Positions 56,438-64,000 of a DNA stretch of 64,000 nt are shown here, one piece after another. The notes under the pieces are model-generated. The model was given only the letters and a program-made list of their open reading frames with translations, was not told the DNA's origin and did no database searches. The stretch is from Aliiroseovarius zhejiangensis (lineage in GTDB: Bacteria; Pseudomonadota; Alphaproteobacteria; Rhodobacterales; Rhodobacteraceae), in NCBI RefSeq assembly GCF_014656375.1, contig NZ_BNCH01000008.1, positions 61,481-125,480 on the forward strand, given 5' to 3'. Position 1 is the stretch's first letter, and every line of letters begins with the position of its first letter. The translations under genes were made by a program, and so were the position numbers.

Positions 56438-57880
56438 TCAATCCGCGTTTGGCAGCTTCAGCTTGCCTTTCAGGTGATCGGCCAACCTAAGCGACAGTTG
56501 CACGATGGTCAGGGTCGGGTTGGCAAAGCCGCCCGATGGAAACACCGAAGAGCCGCCGACAAAAAGGTTCGCCTGGTTATGCACCTTCAGGTCGGCGTCG
56601 ACGATGCCGGTCTGCGCATCCACGCTCATCCGTGTGCCGCCCATGTGGTGCCAGCTTGCGATGGTGCCGTCAGTGGGCAGGGGCAGGGCGTCGTCAAGCA
56701 CCCAGTCATACAGGCGCACCCGCCCGATATCGAGGTCAGCAAACGCCTGCGCCAACCCCTGCACCGAGCGCGCGATGGTCGCGCGGTCGATCGGTGACCT
56801 TTGCCAGTGCAGCACCACCTTGGGGATGCCAAGGGCGTCTTTCTCGTCCCCAAGCGCCACGCGGTTGTCGGCATTGGGGGCCTGTTCCCAGTGGGCGATG
56901 ATGCGTGAGCCGCAGACCAGTTTCTTGTCGCCCATCAGCCGTTGGCCCAGCTTGGGCGCGATGCACAAAAGGTCGGCGATCAGGGCGCGGGTGCCGGTGT
57001 AGGCTGCCGGGTTCACCTCGAACGAGGCGTTGAGGATGCTGTTATCCCTTTGAAAGTCATCGCTGAGCGCAAACCGTGCCACGCCGTCTTCGTCAGGGGC
57101 AAGGGCGTCGGCGTCGGCGATGACCTCGGCGACGCTCATGGTGAAATGCTCCATCCAATAGCGCCCGATCAGATCGTGATTGGCGATAATCTTGCGGTCG
57201 TTTTGTTCGTTCGCCCATAACAACAGACGCGCGTTTTCGATGCCGCCGGCGCAAAGGACAAAATACTCGGCCTCGATCACCCATTGCGCGCCTTGCGCGG
57301 TCTGAACCGTCGCGCTTTGAATGCGGCCTGCATCCGATGTCAGGTTGATCAGCGCGGTGTTCAGGACGACACGCAGGGTGTCGCTGGCCTGCACCACAGG
57401 GCGGTACTTCTCGCCGAACCGGACGGGCGGGCTGTGTTCAAACTCGGTGCGCCGCAGCGTGTTACCAAGTACCTGATCGTCGAAATCGCCGGGAATCTCA
57501 AGAACCTCGGCGGCGGGCTTCAGGTAAGGTGTCAGTGCGTCTGCCGAGATCGGCCAGCCGGTGCCGGGCACCACGGGATCTTCCTGGAAATCCGCCGGAT
57601 CAAGCGGGCGACAAATACCGCCCCAATGACCCGATGTGCCGCCGAAATGGCGCAGGCGAGCATATTCGAGATCAAAATATTCGTCCCCAACGACCGTGCC
57701 TTGGTAAAGCGCTTGCGAGGCATCCTCGACCTCTTCCCCGCCCGCTTCGACCAGAAGGACATCAACGCCCGCTTCGGCCAGATCATGCGCCAGCGTCATC
57801 CCCGCCGGGCCAGAGCCGATGACGCAAACGCGCGCGGTCTCTGTATGGCCTTGCGGGAAATCGGTGGCTTGAATGAACAT
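56438..57880 (-). CDS. GMC-type FAD oxidoreductase (copy 1)
   Basis: A 480-residue flavoprotein. IGSGPAGMTLAHDLAEAG is the FAD-binding motif near residue 20, and the C-terminal HHMGGTRMSVDAQTGIVDAD and GGSSVFPSGGFANPTL carry the GMC active-site histidine region. I chose ATG 57880, with AAGGAA upstream, over the frame start at 57901. It is clearly paralogous to the gene at 61839. Both sit in the nucleotide-sugar operon and may oxidise a sugar hydroxyl; the substrate is unknown. Confidence 0.83.
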   Translation of the reverse strand: MFIQATDFPQGHTETARVCVIGSGPAGMTLAHDLAEAGVDVLLVEAGGEEVEDASQALYQGTVVGDEYFDLEYARLRHFGGTSGHWGGICRPLDPADFQEDPVVPGTGWPISADALTPYLKPAAEVLEIPGDFDDQVLGNTLRRTEFEHSPPVRFGEKYRPVVQASDTLRVVLNTALINLTSDAGRIQSATVQTAQGAQWVIEAEYFVLCAGGIENARLLLWANEQNDRKIIANHDLIGRYWMEHFTMSVAEVIADADALAPDEDGVARFALSDDFQRDNSILNASFEVNPAAYTGTRALIADLLCIAPKLGQRLMGDKKLVCGSRIIAHWEQAPNADNRVALGDEKDALGIPKVVLHWQRSPIDRATIARSVQGLAQAFADLDIGRVRLYDWVLDDALPLPTDGTIASWHHMGGTRMSVDAQTGIVDADLKVHNQANLFVGGSSVFPSGGFANPTLTIVQLSLRLADHLKGKLKLPNAD

Positions 57881-57956
57881 TTGAAATTCCTTGTCGCGCA
57901 AAAGGTGACGGGGCGTAGTTTAGCACAGTCCCGCCGTCTTGGCGCGACGTTGCGCA

Positions 57957-59270
57957 TTACATCTTTTCAATCACCTGACGGGCGCCGCGTTCGCCGGATT
58001 TGAACGCTTCGTCCGTCCATTGATAGCCCCATTCACCAAACCGCCCGACATAGTTGATATCGACGCTGTCCAACCATTCATGGACGATCGGCAACGCGGT
58101 TTCGCGGTCAAGATCGAAGATGATGTTGGCGTGCGGGATCAGGCGGGCGTCGGTGTGCAGGATTTCCTCGTCCTTTTCGATCAGGCCGATTTTCACCAGA
58201 TCGTCGATCACGGGTTGGATCAGTTCGTCCGGGGTCACGTCGACGGGACGGTATTTGTGGGAATAATAGCATTCCGCCTGAATGGACCCGCAGCCCGGCG
58301 GGCAGGTCTTGTGCGACATCTTGTGCGGGAAGCTGAGGCGGGTGAAGCAGATATCTTCGTCATAGATATAGGTCCACGTCGCGGGTGTGAAATCGTCACG
58401 TGCCAGCCCGATATTGACCGTGATGCAGGTGGTGCAGGCCAGTTTCGCCGCCGCCTCGCGCACATGATCAGGCGCGCCTTTGACCATCGGGATCAGGTCG
58501 GGTAGGGGGATGGACGACACGAGGTGATCATATGTTTCGACCACGCCATTGGCAAATTCGACCGTGCGCGCGTCGGGGTCGATCGCCACGACCTCGTGAT
58601 CCAGATTCAGGTCGGTCTTTTCCATGAACGGCTTGAGGTACGAGATAAAGCCGCCTTCGGTCGGGTAACGGAAATCCGAGATGTAATGCACATCCGGCGT
58701 TTCCGCGAAGATCGCGCCGCGGATGACCTCCTCCATCGACGGGCGGTAAAGGCGGGGGCCCATCCAGACAGTGCTCATCTGGTCTGCATCGACGGTGTGG
58801 TATTTCTTGCCGTAAACGGCGGGGAAATGGGTGGCGAAGGTTTCGCCAAAGACGGAAATCAGCCATTCGAGGTAATTGGCGGGTTTCTCGACCACATCTT
58901 TTTTCGATGCCTCGATGAAGTCCAGCAGGCACTTTGTCTTCAACTCGTCCGGCAGGTTGTGCAGGTTGGCTTGCGCGGGGTGTTTGACCCATGCCCCGTG
59001 ATAATAATTGTTCACATAGGCGTTCAGTTTTTCAAACTTGCCGTCCACGTTATCGGCGAAAAGCTCTTGAAACCGGGTGTCTTTCGAAAACGAGATATGC
59101 GGGCCGTCGTCGAAGATGAACCCGCTGTCATGGGTGAAGGTCGCGGTGTGGCCACCGGGATAGTCGTTCTTGTCATACATGCGCGTGGACACCCCCGCAC
59201 CGTGGAAATGGTGGGCCGCGCCAAGGCCGGCCATGCCCGAGCCAAGGATGATAATGTTCTGATCGCTCAT
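57957..59270 (-). CDS. FAD-dependent Glf/protoporphyrinogen-oxidase-like protein
   Basis: A 437-residue flavoprotein. ILGSGMAGLGAAHHFHGAG is the FAD-binding motif and YPGGHTATFTHDSGFIFDDG follows as in UDP-galactopyranose mutase and related amine oxidases. YLEWLISVFGETFATHFP resembles Glf, and the C-terminal VGRFGEWGYQWTDEAFKSG closes the FAD site. A ring-contracting mutase role is possible, but the sequence is divergent. ATG 59270 overlaps the upstream epimerase stop by 4 bases. Confidence 0.78.
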   Translation of the reverse strand: MSDQNIIILGSGMAGLGAAHHFHGAGVSTRMYDKNDYPGGHTATFTHDSGFIFDDGPHISFSKDTRFQELFADNVDGKFEKLNAYVNNYYHGAWVKHPAQANLHNLPDELKTKCLLDFIEASKKDVVEKPANYLEWLISVFGETFATHFPAVYGKKYHTVDADQMSTVWMGPRLYRPSMEEVIRGAIFAETPDVHYISDFRYPTEGGFISYLKPFMEKTDLNLDHEVVAIDPDARTVEFANGVVETYDHLVSSIPLPDLIPMVKGAPDHVREAAAKLACTTCITVNIGLARDDFTPATWTYIYDEDICFTRLSFPHKMSHKTCPPGCGSIQAECYYSHKYRPVDVTPDELIQPVIDDLVKIGLIEKDEEILHTDARLIPHANIIFDLDRETALPIVHEWLDSVDINYVGRFGEWGYQWTDEAFKSGERGARQVIEKM

Positions 59271-60211
59271 ATCGCTTTGTCTTTCTTCAATTCGTGCCGC
59301 CACCAATTGATGGTATCGGCCACTCCTGTTTCCAAATCAAATGTCGGGGTCCAGCCCAGTTCGTCGCGCAGACGGGTGATGTCGGCCTCGACCAGGGGCG
59401 GGTCGCCGGGGCGGGCTTCACGCGCGCCCAGGCGGATCAGGTCAGAGGCACCGGTTTGACGCCCGATCTCGTTTACCAATGTGGCCAGCGGGATCGCCGC
59501 GCCGCTGCCGATATTGACCGGACCGGTCAGATCGCTTTGCAACAGGCGCACCATCGCGTCGGCCACGTCGTCCACATGCAGAAAATCGCGGGCCTGCTGG
59601 CCGTGGGTGCAAAGGGCCTCGCGCCCCTCAAGCAGAGAGATGATCACATCGGCGGCCAAGCGGCGTGGGTTTTCACCCGGGCCATAGATGAAGAAGGGTC
59701 TGGCCCATGACCCCGATAGGTCCAGCGTGTCGCACTGGGCGCCGAACGCCGTGAACAGCGCCGCCTTCGCCGCGCCATAGGGCGTGTCGGGGCAGAGGGG
59801 GGTGGTGTGTTCGTTTAGCGCGACGGGTTCGCTCCAGTCATATTCCATGCACGAGCCGCAGAAGGTGACACGTTGGCCGCCCGCCTCCGCGAAAGCGGTC
59901 AGCAGATCAACCGAGCGGCTGAGCCAGCGGAAATTTTCCGGCGATTGCTGGTTGCCCGGCCCCATATACCACGCCAGCGCCAGCAGGTGGTCGGGCTTGT
60001 GTCGCGTCATCAGCGCGTCAACATCTGCCGTGTCGGACAGGTCGGCGCGCACCCATGTCACCGCATCGCGCGGGGCAGGGGGCGTGTCGCCGCGATAGGT
60101 GCCGATCACCTGAAAGCCCGCATCTGTCAGCTTGCCCACAGCGGCGCGCCCGATGAACCCCGTGGCGCCTGTCACCAGCACTGTCTGATCATTTGCCATC
60201 TTCGTATCCAT
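59267..60211 (-). CDS. NAD-dependent epimerase/dehydratase (SDR, second copy)
   Basis: A 314-residue extended SDR protein. TGATGFIGRAAVGKLTDAG binds NAD(P), and the catalytic YGAAK is present after FCGSCMEYDWSEP. The C-terminal DELGWTPTFDLETGVADTIN is typical of nucleotide-sugar epimerases and reductases. It is not closely similar to the SDR at 54458. The start is ATG 60211 or the internal ATG 60199; both are plausible. It overlaps the Glf-like gene by 4 bases. Confidence 0.82.
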   Translation of the reverse strand: MDTKMANDQTVLVTGATGFIGRAAVGKLTDAGFQVIGTYRGDTPPAPRDAVTWVRADLSDTADVDALMTRHKPDHLLALAWYMGPGNQQSPENFRWLSRSVDLLTAFAEAGGQRVTFCGSCMEYDWSEPVALNEHTTPLCPDTPYGAAKAALFTAFGAQCDTLDLSGSWARPFFIYGPGENPRRLAADVIISLLEGREALCTHGQQARDFLHVDDVADAMVRLLQSDLTGPVNIGSGAAIPLATLVNEIGRQTGASDLIRLGAREARPGDPPLVEADITRLRDELGWTPTFDLETGVADTINWWRHELKKDKAI

Positions 60212-60249
60212 CAAACCACGTATTCTTGCACAATAGAGCCTATTGAAAC

Positions 60250-60780
60250 CTAGTCCGAAATCAGCGGCCAGGAGGCGTCTTTTTCGCTGACCACCTCGAC
60301 CGGGATAGGCCAGTCGATGGCCAAGGCCGGATCATCATAGCGCAGCCCGCCTTCGACGCCGGGGGTATAGAACTCGCTGGCCGAATAATAAGCTTGCGCG
60401 CCATCCGTCAGGGCAAGATAGCCGTGGGCGAACATCTCGGGCACATAGATCGCGGTGCGGTTGGTCGCGGACAACTCGATCCCGAAATGCTCGCGAAAGG
60501 TGGGGCTGTCGGGGCGCAAGTCAACGATCACGTCATAGATCGCCCCGGTGATGCAGCGCAGGAACTTCGCCTCGGCAGCCGGCGGGGTCTGGTAATGCAG
60601 GCCGCGAATCGTGCCCTTCTTTTCGTTGAAGGACAGGTTGATCTGGGCGATTTCGGGCTTCAGGCCGTGGGTCTTGAATTTGTCCGCACAGAAAGCGCGC
60701 GCAAAATGGCCGCGATCATCCGAGATTTCCTCAAGATCGACGACGAACGCACCTTTAAGGGGGGTTTCCTGAAATTTCAT
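60250..60780 (-). CDS. rfbC: dTDP-4-dehydrorhamnose 3,5-epimerase-like protein (RfbC)
   Basis: A 176-residue cupin-fold epimerase. GLHYQTPP carries the catalytic His region, and YVPEMFAHGYLALTDGAQAYY holds the conserved Tyr and His positions. It epimerises 4-keto-6-deoxy sugars, normally on dTDP; in this operon the nucleotide carrier is not proven. It lies 38 bases after the epimerase gene and 36 before the acyltransferase gene in the transcript order. Confidence 0.87.
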   Translation of the reverse strand: MKFQETPLKGAFVVDLEEISDDRGHFARAFCADKFKTHGLKPEIAQINLSFNEKKGTIRGLHYQTPPAAEAKFLRCITGAIYDVIVDLRPDSPTFREHFGIELSATNRTAIYVPEMFAHGYLALTDGAQAYYSASEFYTPGVEGGLRYDDPALAIDWPIPVEVVSEKDASWPLISD

Positions 60781-60816
60781 ACACCTGTCCCATGTCCAAA
60801 AATAAACCCGCCAGCC

Positions 60817-61803
60817 TTAGGCTGGCACTTTGCCAAATTGCTTTTTCATCACCCGCCGACGAAACGCTTCGCTGGGGCGATCAATGATAATGTAGAAGAA
60901 AACAGAAATGACCGCGACGGCCAATGGTAAAATCAACTTTTCCGTTCGCGTCAAACCGCCCCCCATCAGGGTCGAGACATTTGCGATCACCGGAAAATGC
61001 AGCAGATAGACCGTGTAAGACAGGTTGCCAAAATGCGCGTCCAACCAGCCGGATTTCTGCCGCACGTTCCACGCGACAAAGGGCAGCAGCAACAGCATCA
61101 GCCCCATCGTCATCCATTCTTCGTTGAATGGGCTGGGCCGGGTTTTGATGAAAAACGCGCGCAGCGTGTCATTGATGAAGAACACCGCGATGACGGCGAC
61201 AAACCCCAGTGTCGCCAAGGTGACGGCGCGATTGCTGAACGTGATGTCACGCATCGCCACCAGCATTCCGGCGGCGAACATGGGCAGGTAACACAGCACC
61301 GTTTTCAGGCCGATACCAAGATACAGCCACCACCCCAGCACCGCGCCCAACACTGACAGCGCGAACAACAGCGTGGGCGACCAGCCCCGAACGGCCACCA
61401 GCGCGAAGGGCAGAAGCAGATAGAACTGCATCTCGATATCCAAGGCCCATGACACGTTCAGCGCATCCAGCCCTGTGGATGCAACGCCAAACAGCGCAAT
61501 CCCCGGCAGAAACTGCGTGGGCGCCGTGCCGGTCAAGATGCCGGTGGTCAGGATACTTAATACCACTGCGGCGGCATAGGGCGGCCAGACGCGCAGAAAG
61601 CGCGACAGATAGAACACCTGCAACGGTCGAGGATGATGGGCGTATTTGTGCAGATACATCAGCGACACCCAATACCCGCTGAGCATGAAAAACACGAACA
61701 CCGCTGGCTCGCCGACATTCAGGGCCGAGACATGGCTGACCATCACGAAACACGCCAGCACAAGGCGAAAGAAGCCGGGGCCGAAACTGTCCGCAGGTAT
61801 CAT
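60817..61803 (-). CDS. Acyltransferase 3 family membrane protein
   Basis: A 328-residue polytopic protein with about 10 helices, of the OafA/acyltransferase 3 family that O-acetylates surface sugars. The early FVMVSHVSALNV holds the conserved histidine, followed by FFMLSGYWVSLMYLHKYA and FYLSRFLRVWPPYA. It has no C-terminal SGNH domain. It would acylate the polysaccharide made by this locus. It sits between the GMC copy 2 gene and rfbC in the same direction. Confidence 0.86.
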   Translation of the reverse strand: MIPADSFGPGFFRLVLACFVMVSHVSALNVGEPAVFVFFMLSGYWVSLMYLHKYAHHPRPLQVFYLSRFLRVWPPYAAAVVLSILTTGILTGTAPTQFLPGIALFGVASTGLDALNVSWALDIEMQFYLLLPFALVAVRGWSPTLLFALSVLGAVLGWWLYLGIGLKTVLCYLPMFAAGMLVAMRDITFSNRAVTLATLGFVAVIAVFFINDTLRAFFIKTRPSPFNEEWMTMGLMLLLLPFVAWNVRQKSGWLDAHFGNLSYTVYLLHFPVIANVSTLMGGGLTRTEKLILPLAVAVISVFFYIIIDRPSEAFRRRVMKKQFGKVPA

Positions 61804-61838
61804 CGCTTGGTGTCCATTCAGCAGATCCGGGTTTGGGT

Positions 61839-63266
61839 TCAGGCGCGTGTCAGATGCGCCGCCAGACGCAGCGACAATTGCACGATCATCAGAGTCGGGT
61901 TGGCGTATCCCCCGGTCGGATAAACCGACGATCCGCCAAGATAGAGATTTTCCAGCCCATGCACCCGCAGGTCTGCATCGGTGATGCCGTGGGCTGGGTC
62001 GTCGTGCATCCGTGTGCCGCCCATATGGTGCCAGATCGCCATCATGCCGTCCTCCGGAAGCGGACGATCTTCGGTGATCCAGTCGGCCATCCGCACGCGA
62101 CCCTTTCCGGTGCGGGCCAGTTCCTGGGCAAACACGCGCACCGTTTCAACAATTGTCTTGCGGTCGGTGTCGCTGCGCTGCCAATGCAACTGGGGCCGGG
62201 GAATGCCATAGGCGTCGCGGTCCAGGGGCGACAGCGCCACACGGTTCTGCGCGACCGGCGCCTGTTCCCACTGCCCATGCAGACGCGCGCCGCAGACCAG
62301 CTTTTTTCCCATTGCTTGAAACAGGCGCCCACCGAGGGCGGGGGCCACGCAGGCGATATCGGCCACCAGCTTCTTGGTGCGGCTATAGGAATACTTCTCG
62401 ACCTGAAGCGCGGCGTTGAAGATGCCGCTGTCGTCCTGTTGGGCGCGGGACAGCGAGAACGTCGCCTCGTCATTATGGAAAAACCCGTCGGGCAGGTCTT
62501 CGAACAGCACCTCGCCAAGTTGGGCATGGGGGTGTTCGGTCCAGCACCGCCCGATCAGGTCGTGGTTCGCGATCAGGGCATTGTTGTTCTGGGCGTTGAT
62601 CCACAAAAGCAGACGCGAGTTCTCGATCCCGCCGGTGCAGATGACGAAGGTGCGGGCGGGCAGGGTGAACCCCTCGCCCCCGCGCCTTTGTAGGCGGGCG
62701 GATGTGATGCGGCGCCCGTCATGGTCAACCCCCACTAGCGCGCTGCCCAGATAGGTCGTCAGGTTCGATGATTGCGCGATGTCGGCGTGATACTTCTCGT
62801 TGAACAGGACCGGGGGGCTCCACTGAAACCGGGTCTTGCGGATCGTGTCGGTATAGTGCGTGTCCGAAAAATCATTGGGGACTTCCAGAATGTCGCATGC
62901 CTCGTCCAGATAGGGGGCGACATCGTCAATCCTGATCGGCCAGCCAGTGTCTGGATGATGTGGGCGCGGCAGGAAGTCTTCGGCCTCTAACGGGATGCAG
63001 TGGCCCGCCCAATGGTTCGACGACCCGCCCAGCATCCGCAGGCGCGCATTGTCCAGATCGTAATACCGGTCGCCCACCACACGGCCTTGATACTGGCTTT
63101 GCGACCAGTCGTCATACTCAAGGCTACCCGCTTCGATCAGAGCAATGCGTTGACCTGTCTGCGCCAGCTTGATCGCAAGCGTCATACCGGCAGGCCCTGA
63201 ACCGATCACACAGGTATCATAAGGATCGGAAATCGGTGCGATTGACGATGGATCCGAAACGAACAC
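61839..63266 (-). CDS. GMC-type FAD oxidoreductase (copy 2)
   Basis: A 475-residue flavoprotein, paralogue of the gene at 56438. IGSGPAGMTLAIKLAQTG, RLRMLGGSSNHWAGHCIPLE, the active-site HHMGGTRMHDDPAHGI and GGSSVYPTGGYANPTL match block by block. It is the first gene of the minus-strand operon. The upstream 63267-63450 region should carry its promoter. The two copies may oxidise different positions of the same sugar or related sugars. Confidence 0.83.
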   Translation of the reverse strand: MFVSDPSSIAPISDPYDTCVIGSGPAGMTLAIKLAQTGQRIALIEAGSLEYDDWSQSQYQGRVVGDRYYDLDNARLRMLGGSSNHWAGHCIPLEAEDFLPRPHHPDTGWPIRIDDVAPYLDEACDILEVPNDFSDTHYTDTIRKTRFQWSPPVLFNEKYHADIAQSSNLTTYLGSALVGVDHDGRRITSARLQRRGGEGFTLPARTFVICTGGIENSRLLLWINAQNNNALIANHDLIGRCWTEHPHAQLGEVLFEDLPDGFFHNDEATFSLSRAQQDDSGIFNAALQVEKYSYSRTKKLVADIACVAPALGGRLFQAMGKKLVCGARLHGQWEQAPVAQNRVALSPLDRDAYGIPRPQLHWQRSDTDRKTIVETVRVFAQELARTGKGRVRMADWITEDRPLPEDGMMAIWHHMGGTRMHDDPAHGITDADLRVHGLENLYLGGSSVYPTGGYANPTLMIVQLSLRLAAHLTRA

Positions 63267-64000
63267 TAAAAGTCATCCGGCCTGAGAATCCAACCGCTCT
63301 GCGTTTTCAATGTGCTTTCATGCGCCATTAGGCAAAATGGAAGTGTTGTTATCAGCCGCAGCAATGATCGGCGATCGAACATGATATGGGGGCGCTTTTT
63401 GTTCATGAGTGAATATTGAATGTTTATGAATTGACGACTTTAAGGTTATTGGCCTCATCTGTTCAAAGCAAGTCCAATGAACTGGGTTAACATTAGCATC
63501 CACGTTCCAGAGAACCCTACAACTTCCAGTCCCGCCCCTCTAACATCGTTACAAATTGCTGACCGGCGAAAACCGACTGCGGGTGCGCAAATCTGCCGTC
63601 TGATCTGCCGCGGGAAGTGTGCTGGTATTTTCCGGGGCGTGTTTCCGCCGGACCACGTCCACATTATAAACCCGGTGCCGCTACAACTGGCCGTGAGCGA
63701 TCTGGTGCGGCTGACGAACGGACGAGTATCCCACAGGGTGCAGCGCGAACTCCACGGTTGAAGCGGCACGATTGGCGGCGGCGCTTGTGGGCTGAGGGTA
63801 TTTATCAACCATCCGCGGCACACTCACCGAAGAAGTCGTACTTCAGTATTTGGAACAGGGCACCACTATTTCCGACCGCATTGGCCGGTTGCCAGTTTGA
63901 ATTTTTAACATAACAATGATTATAGGTGAAATGTATATGTAGCCGCAAAGCTAAAATGTCACCCATGAGCAATTCAGGAATGTCACTCTCCCGTCCGAAG
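63267..64000. other. Region without an intact gene at the right edge
   Basis: About 730 bases with no complete gene. The left end should hold the promoter of the GMC copy 2 gene. Around 63640-63760 a plus-strand frame reads SDLVRLTNGRVSHRVQREL, resembling the C-terminal region of isopenicillin-N-synthase-like 2OG-Fe(II) oxygenases, but the frame breaks, so this may be a decayed gene. At 63955-63962 and 63979-63986 AATGTCAC is repeated, which could be an insertion-sequence end cut off by the window. Confidence 0.35.

Overview
The window looks like a chromosomal or large-plasmid segment of a denitrifying marine-type alphaproteobacterium of the order Rhodobacterales. The basis is the high-GC coding style, tightly overlapping operons, the cd1-type nir/nor gene order, an ALA-synthase type hemA, and a VPLPA-CTERM/exosortase pair. 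No tRNA, rRNA, CRISPR array or complete insertion sequence was seen.

Layout. (1) 1-3637: the end of a small catabolic operon (M24/creatinase-like peptidase and diaminopropionate ammonia-lyase), then a LuxR-type regulator fused to an alpha/beta-hydrolase domain. (2) 4160-33233: a 29-kb anaerobic respiration island. It holds norCBQDEF, two small membrane proteins, nnrS, hemA, feoABC, a divergent pair ubiXD / ubiTUV for oxygen-independent ubiquinone synthesis, a DUF2478 gene, a CbiX-like chelatase, and the heme d1 / cytochrome cd1 genes nirN, J, H, G, DL, F, C, E, a cupredoxin gene, a NapC/NirT-type multiheme fusion gene and nirS. Eight FNR/Nnr/Dnr-like boxes (TTGAY-N4-RTCAA type) lie upstream of these units, and most have a -10-like hexamer where a -41.5 activator site predicts it. 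(3) 33432-43917: a visibly AT-richer polysaccharide block with pyruvyl transferase, Wzx-like flippase, a beta-helix/Pro-Glu linker/LamG-like protein, an FrhB-family protein, Wzy-like polymerase, a GT4 glycosyltransferase and a sulfotransferase. (4) 43993-51665, all minus strand: GT2 glycosyltransferase, exosortase (XrtD/EpsI type), TPR lipoprotein, VPLPA-CTERM substrate and an unknown secreted protein. (5) 51927-63266: an FAD oxidoreductase, a CgeB-like glycosyltransferase, then a long minus-strand nucleotide-sugar operon (two GMC oxidoreductases, acyltransferase, RfbC, two SDR enzymes, a Glf-like flavoprotein and RfbF). (6) 63267-64000: no intact gene, possible pseudogene and insertion-sequence debris.

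How it fits together. The island combines nitrite and NO reductases with what they need without oxygen: ferrous iron uptake (feoABC), extra 5-aminolevulinate for tetrapyrroles (hemA), heme d1 assembly (nirEDLGHJFN, possibly with CbiX making siroheme), and ubiquinone made without O2 (ubiTUV with ubiX/ubiD). No regulator of the FNR/Nnr/Dnr family and no nos, nap or nar gene is in the window. The right half appears to build an acidic, decorated exopolysaccharide with an associated exosortase-sorted protein.

The most interesting items are the shared FNR-like box between ubiD and ubiT, the missing conventional start of ubiD, the CbiX-like gene at the end of the nir genes, the NirT/ethylbenzene-dehydrogenase-like cytochrome fusion, the small His-rich gene with its own box, and the exosortase system. 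All identifications come from reading motifs and translations; no database search was run.
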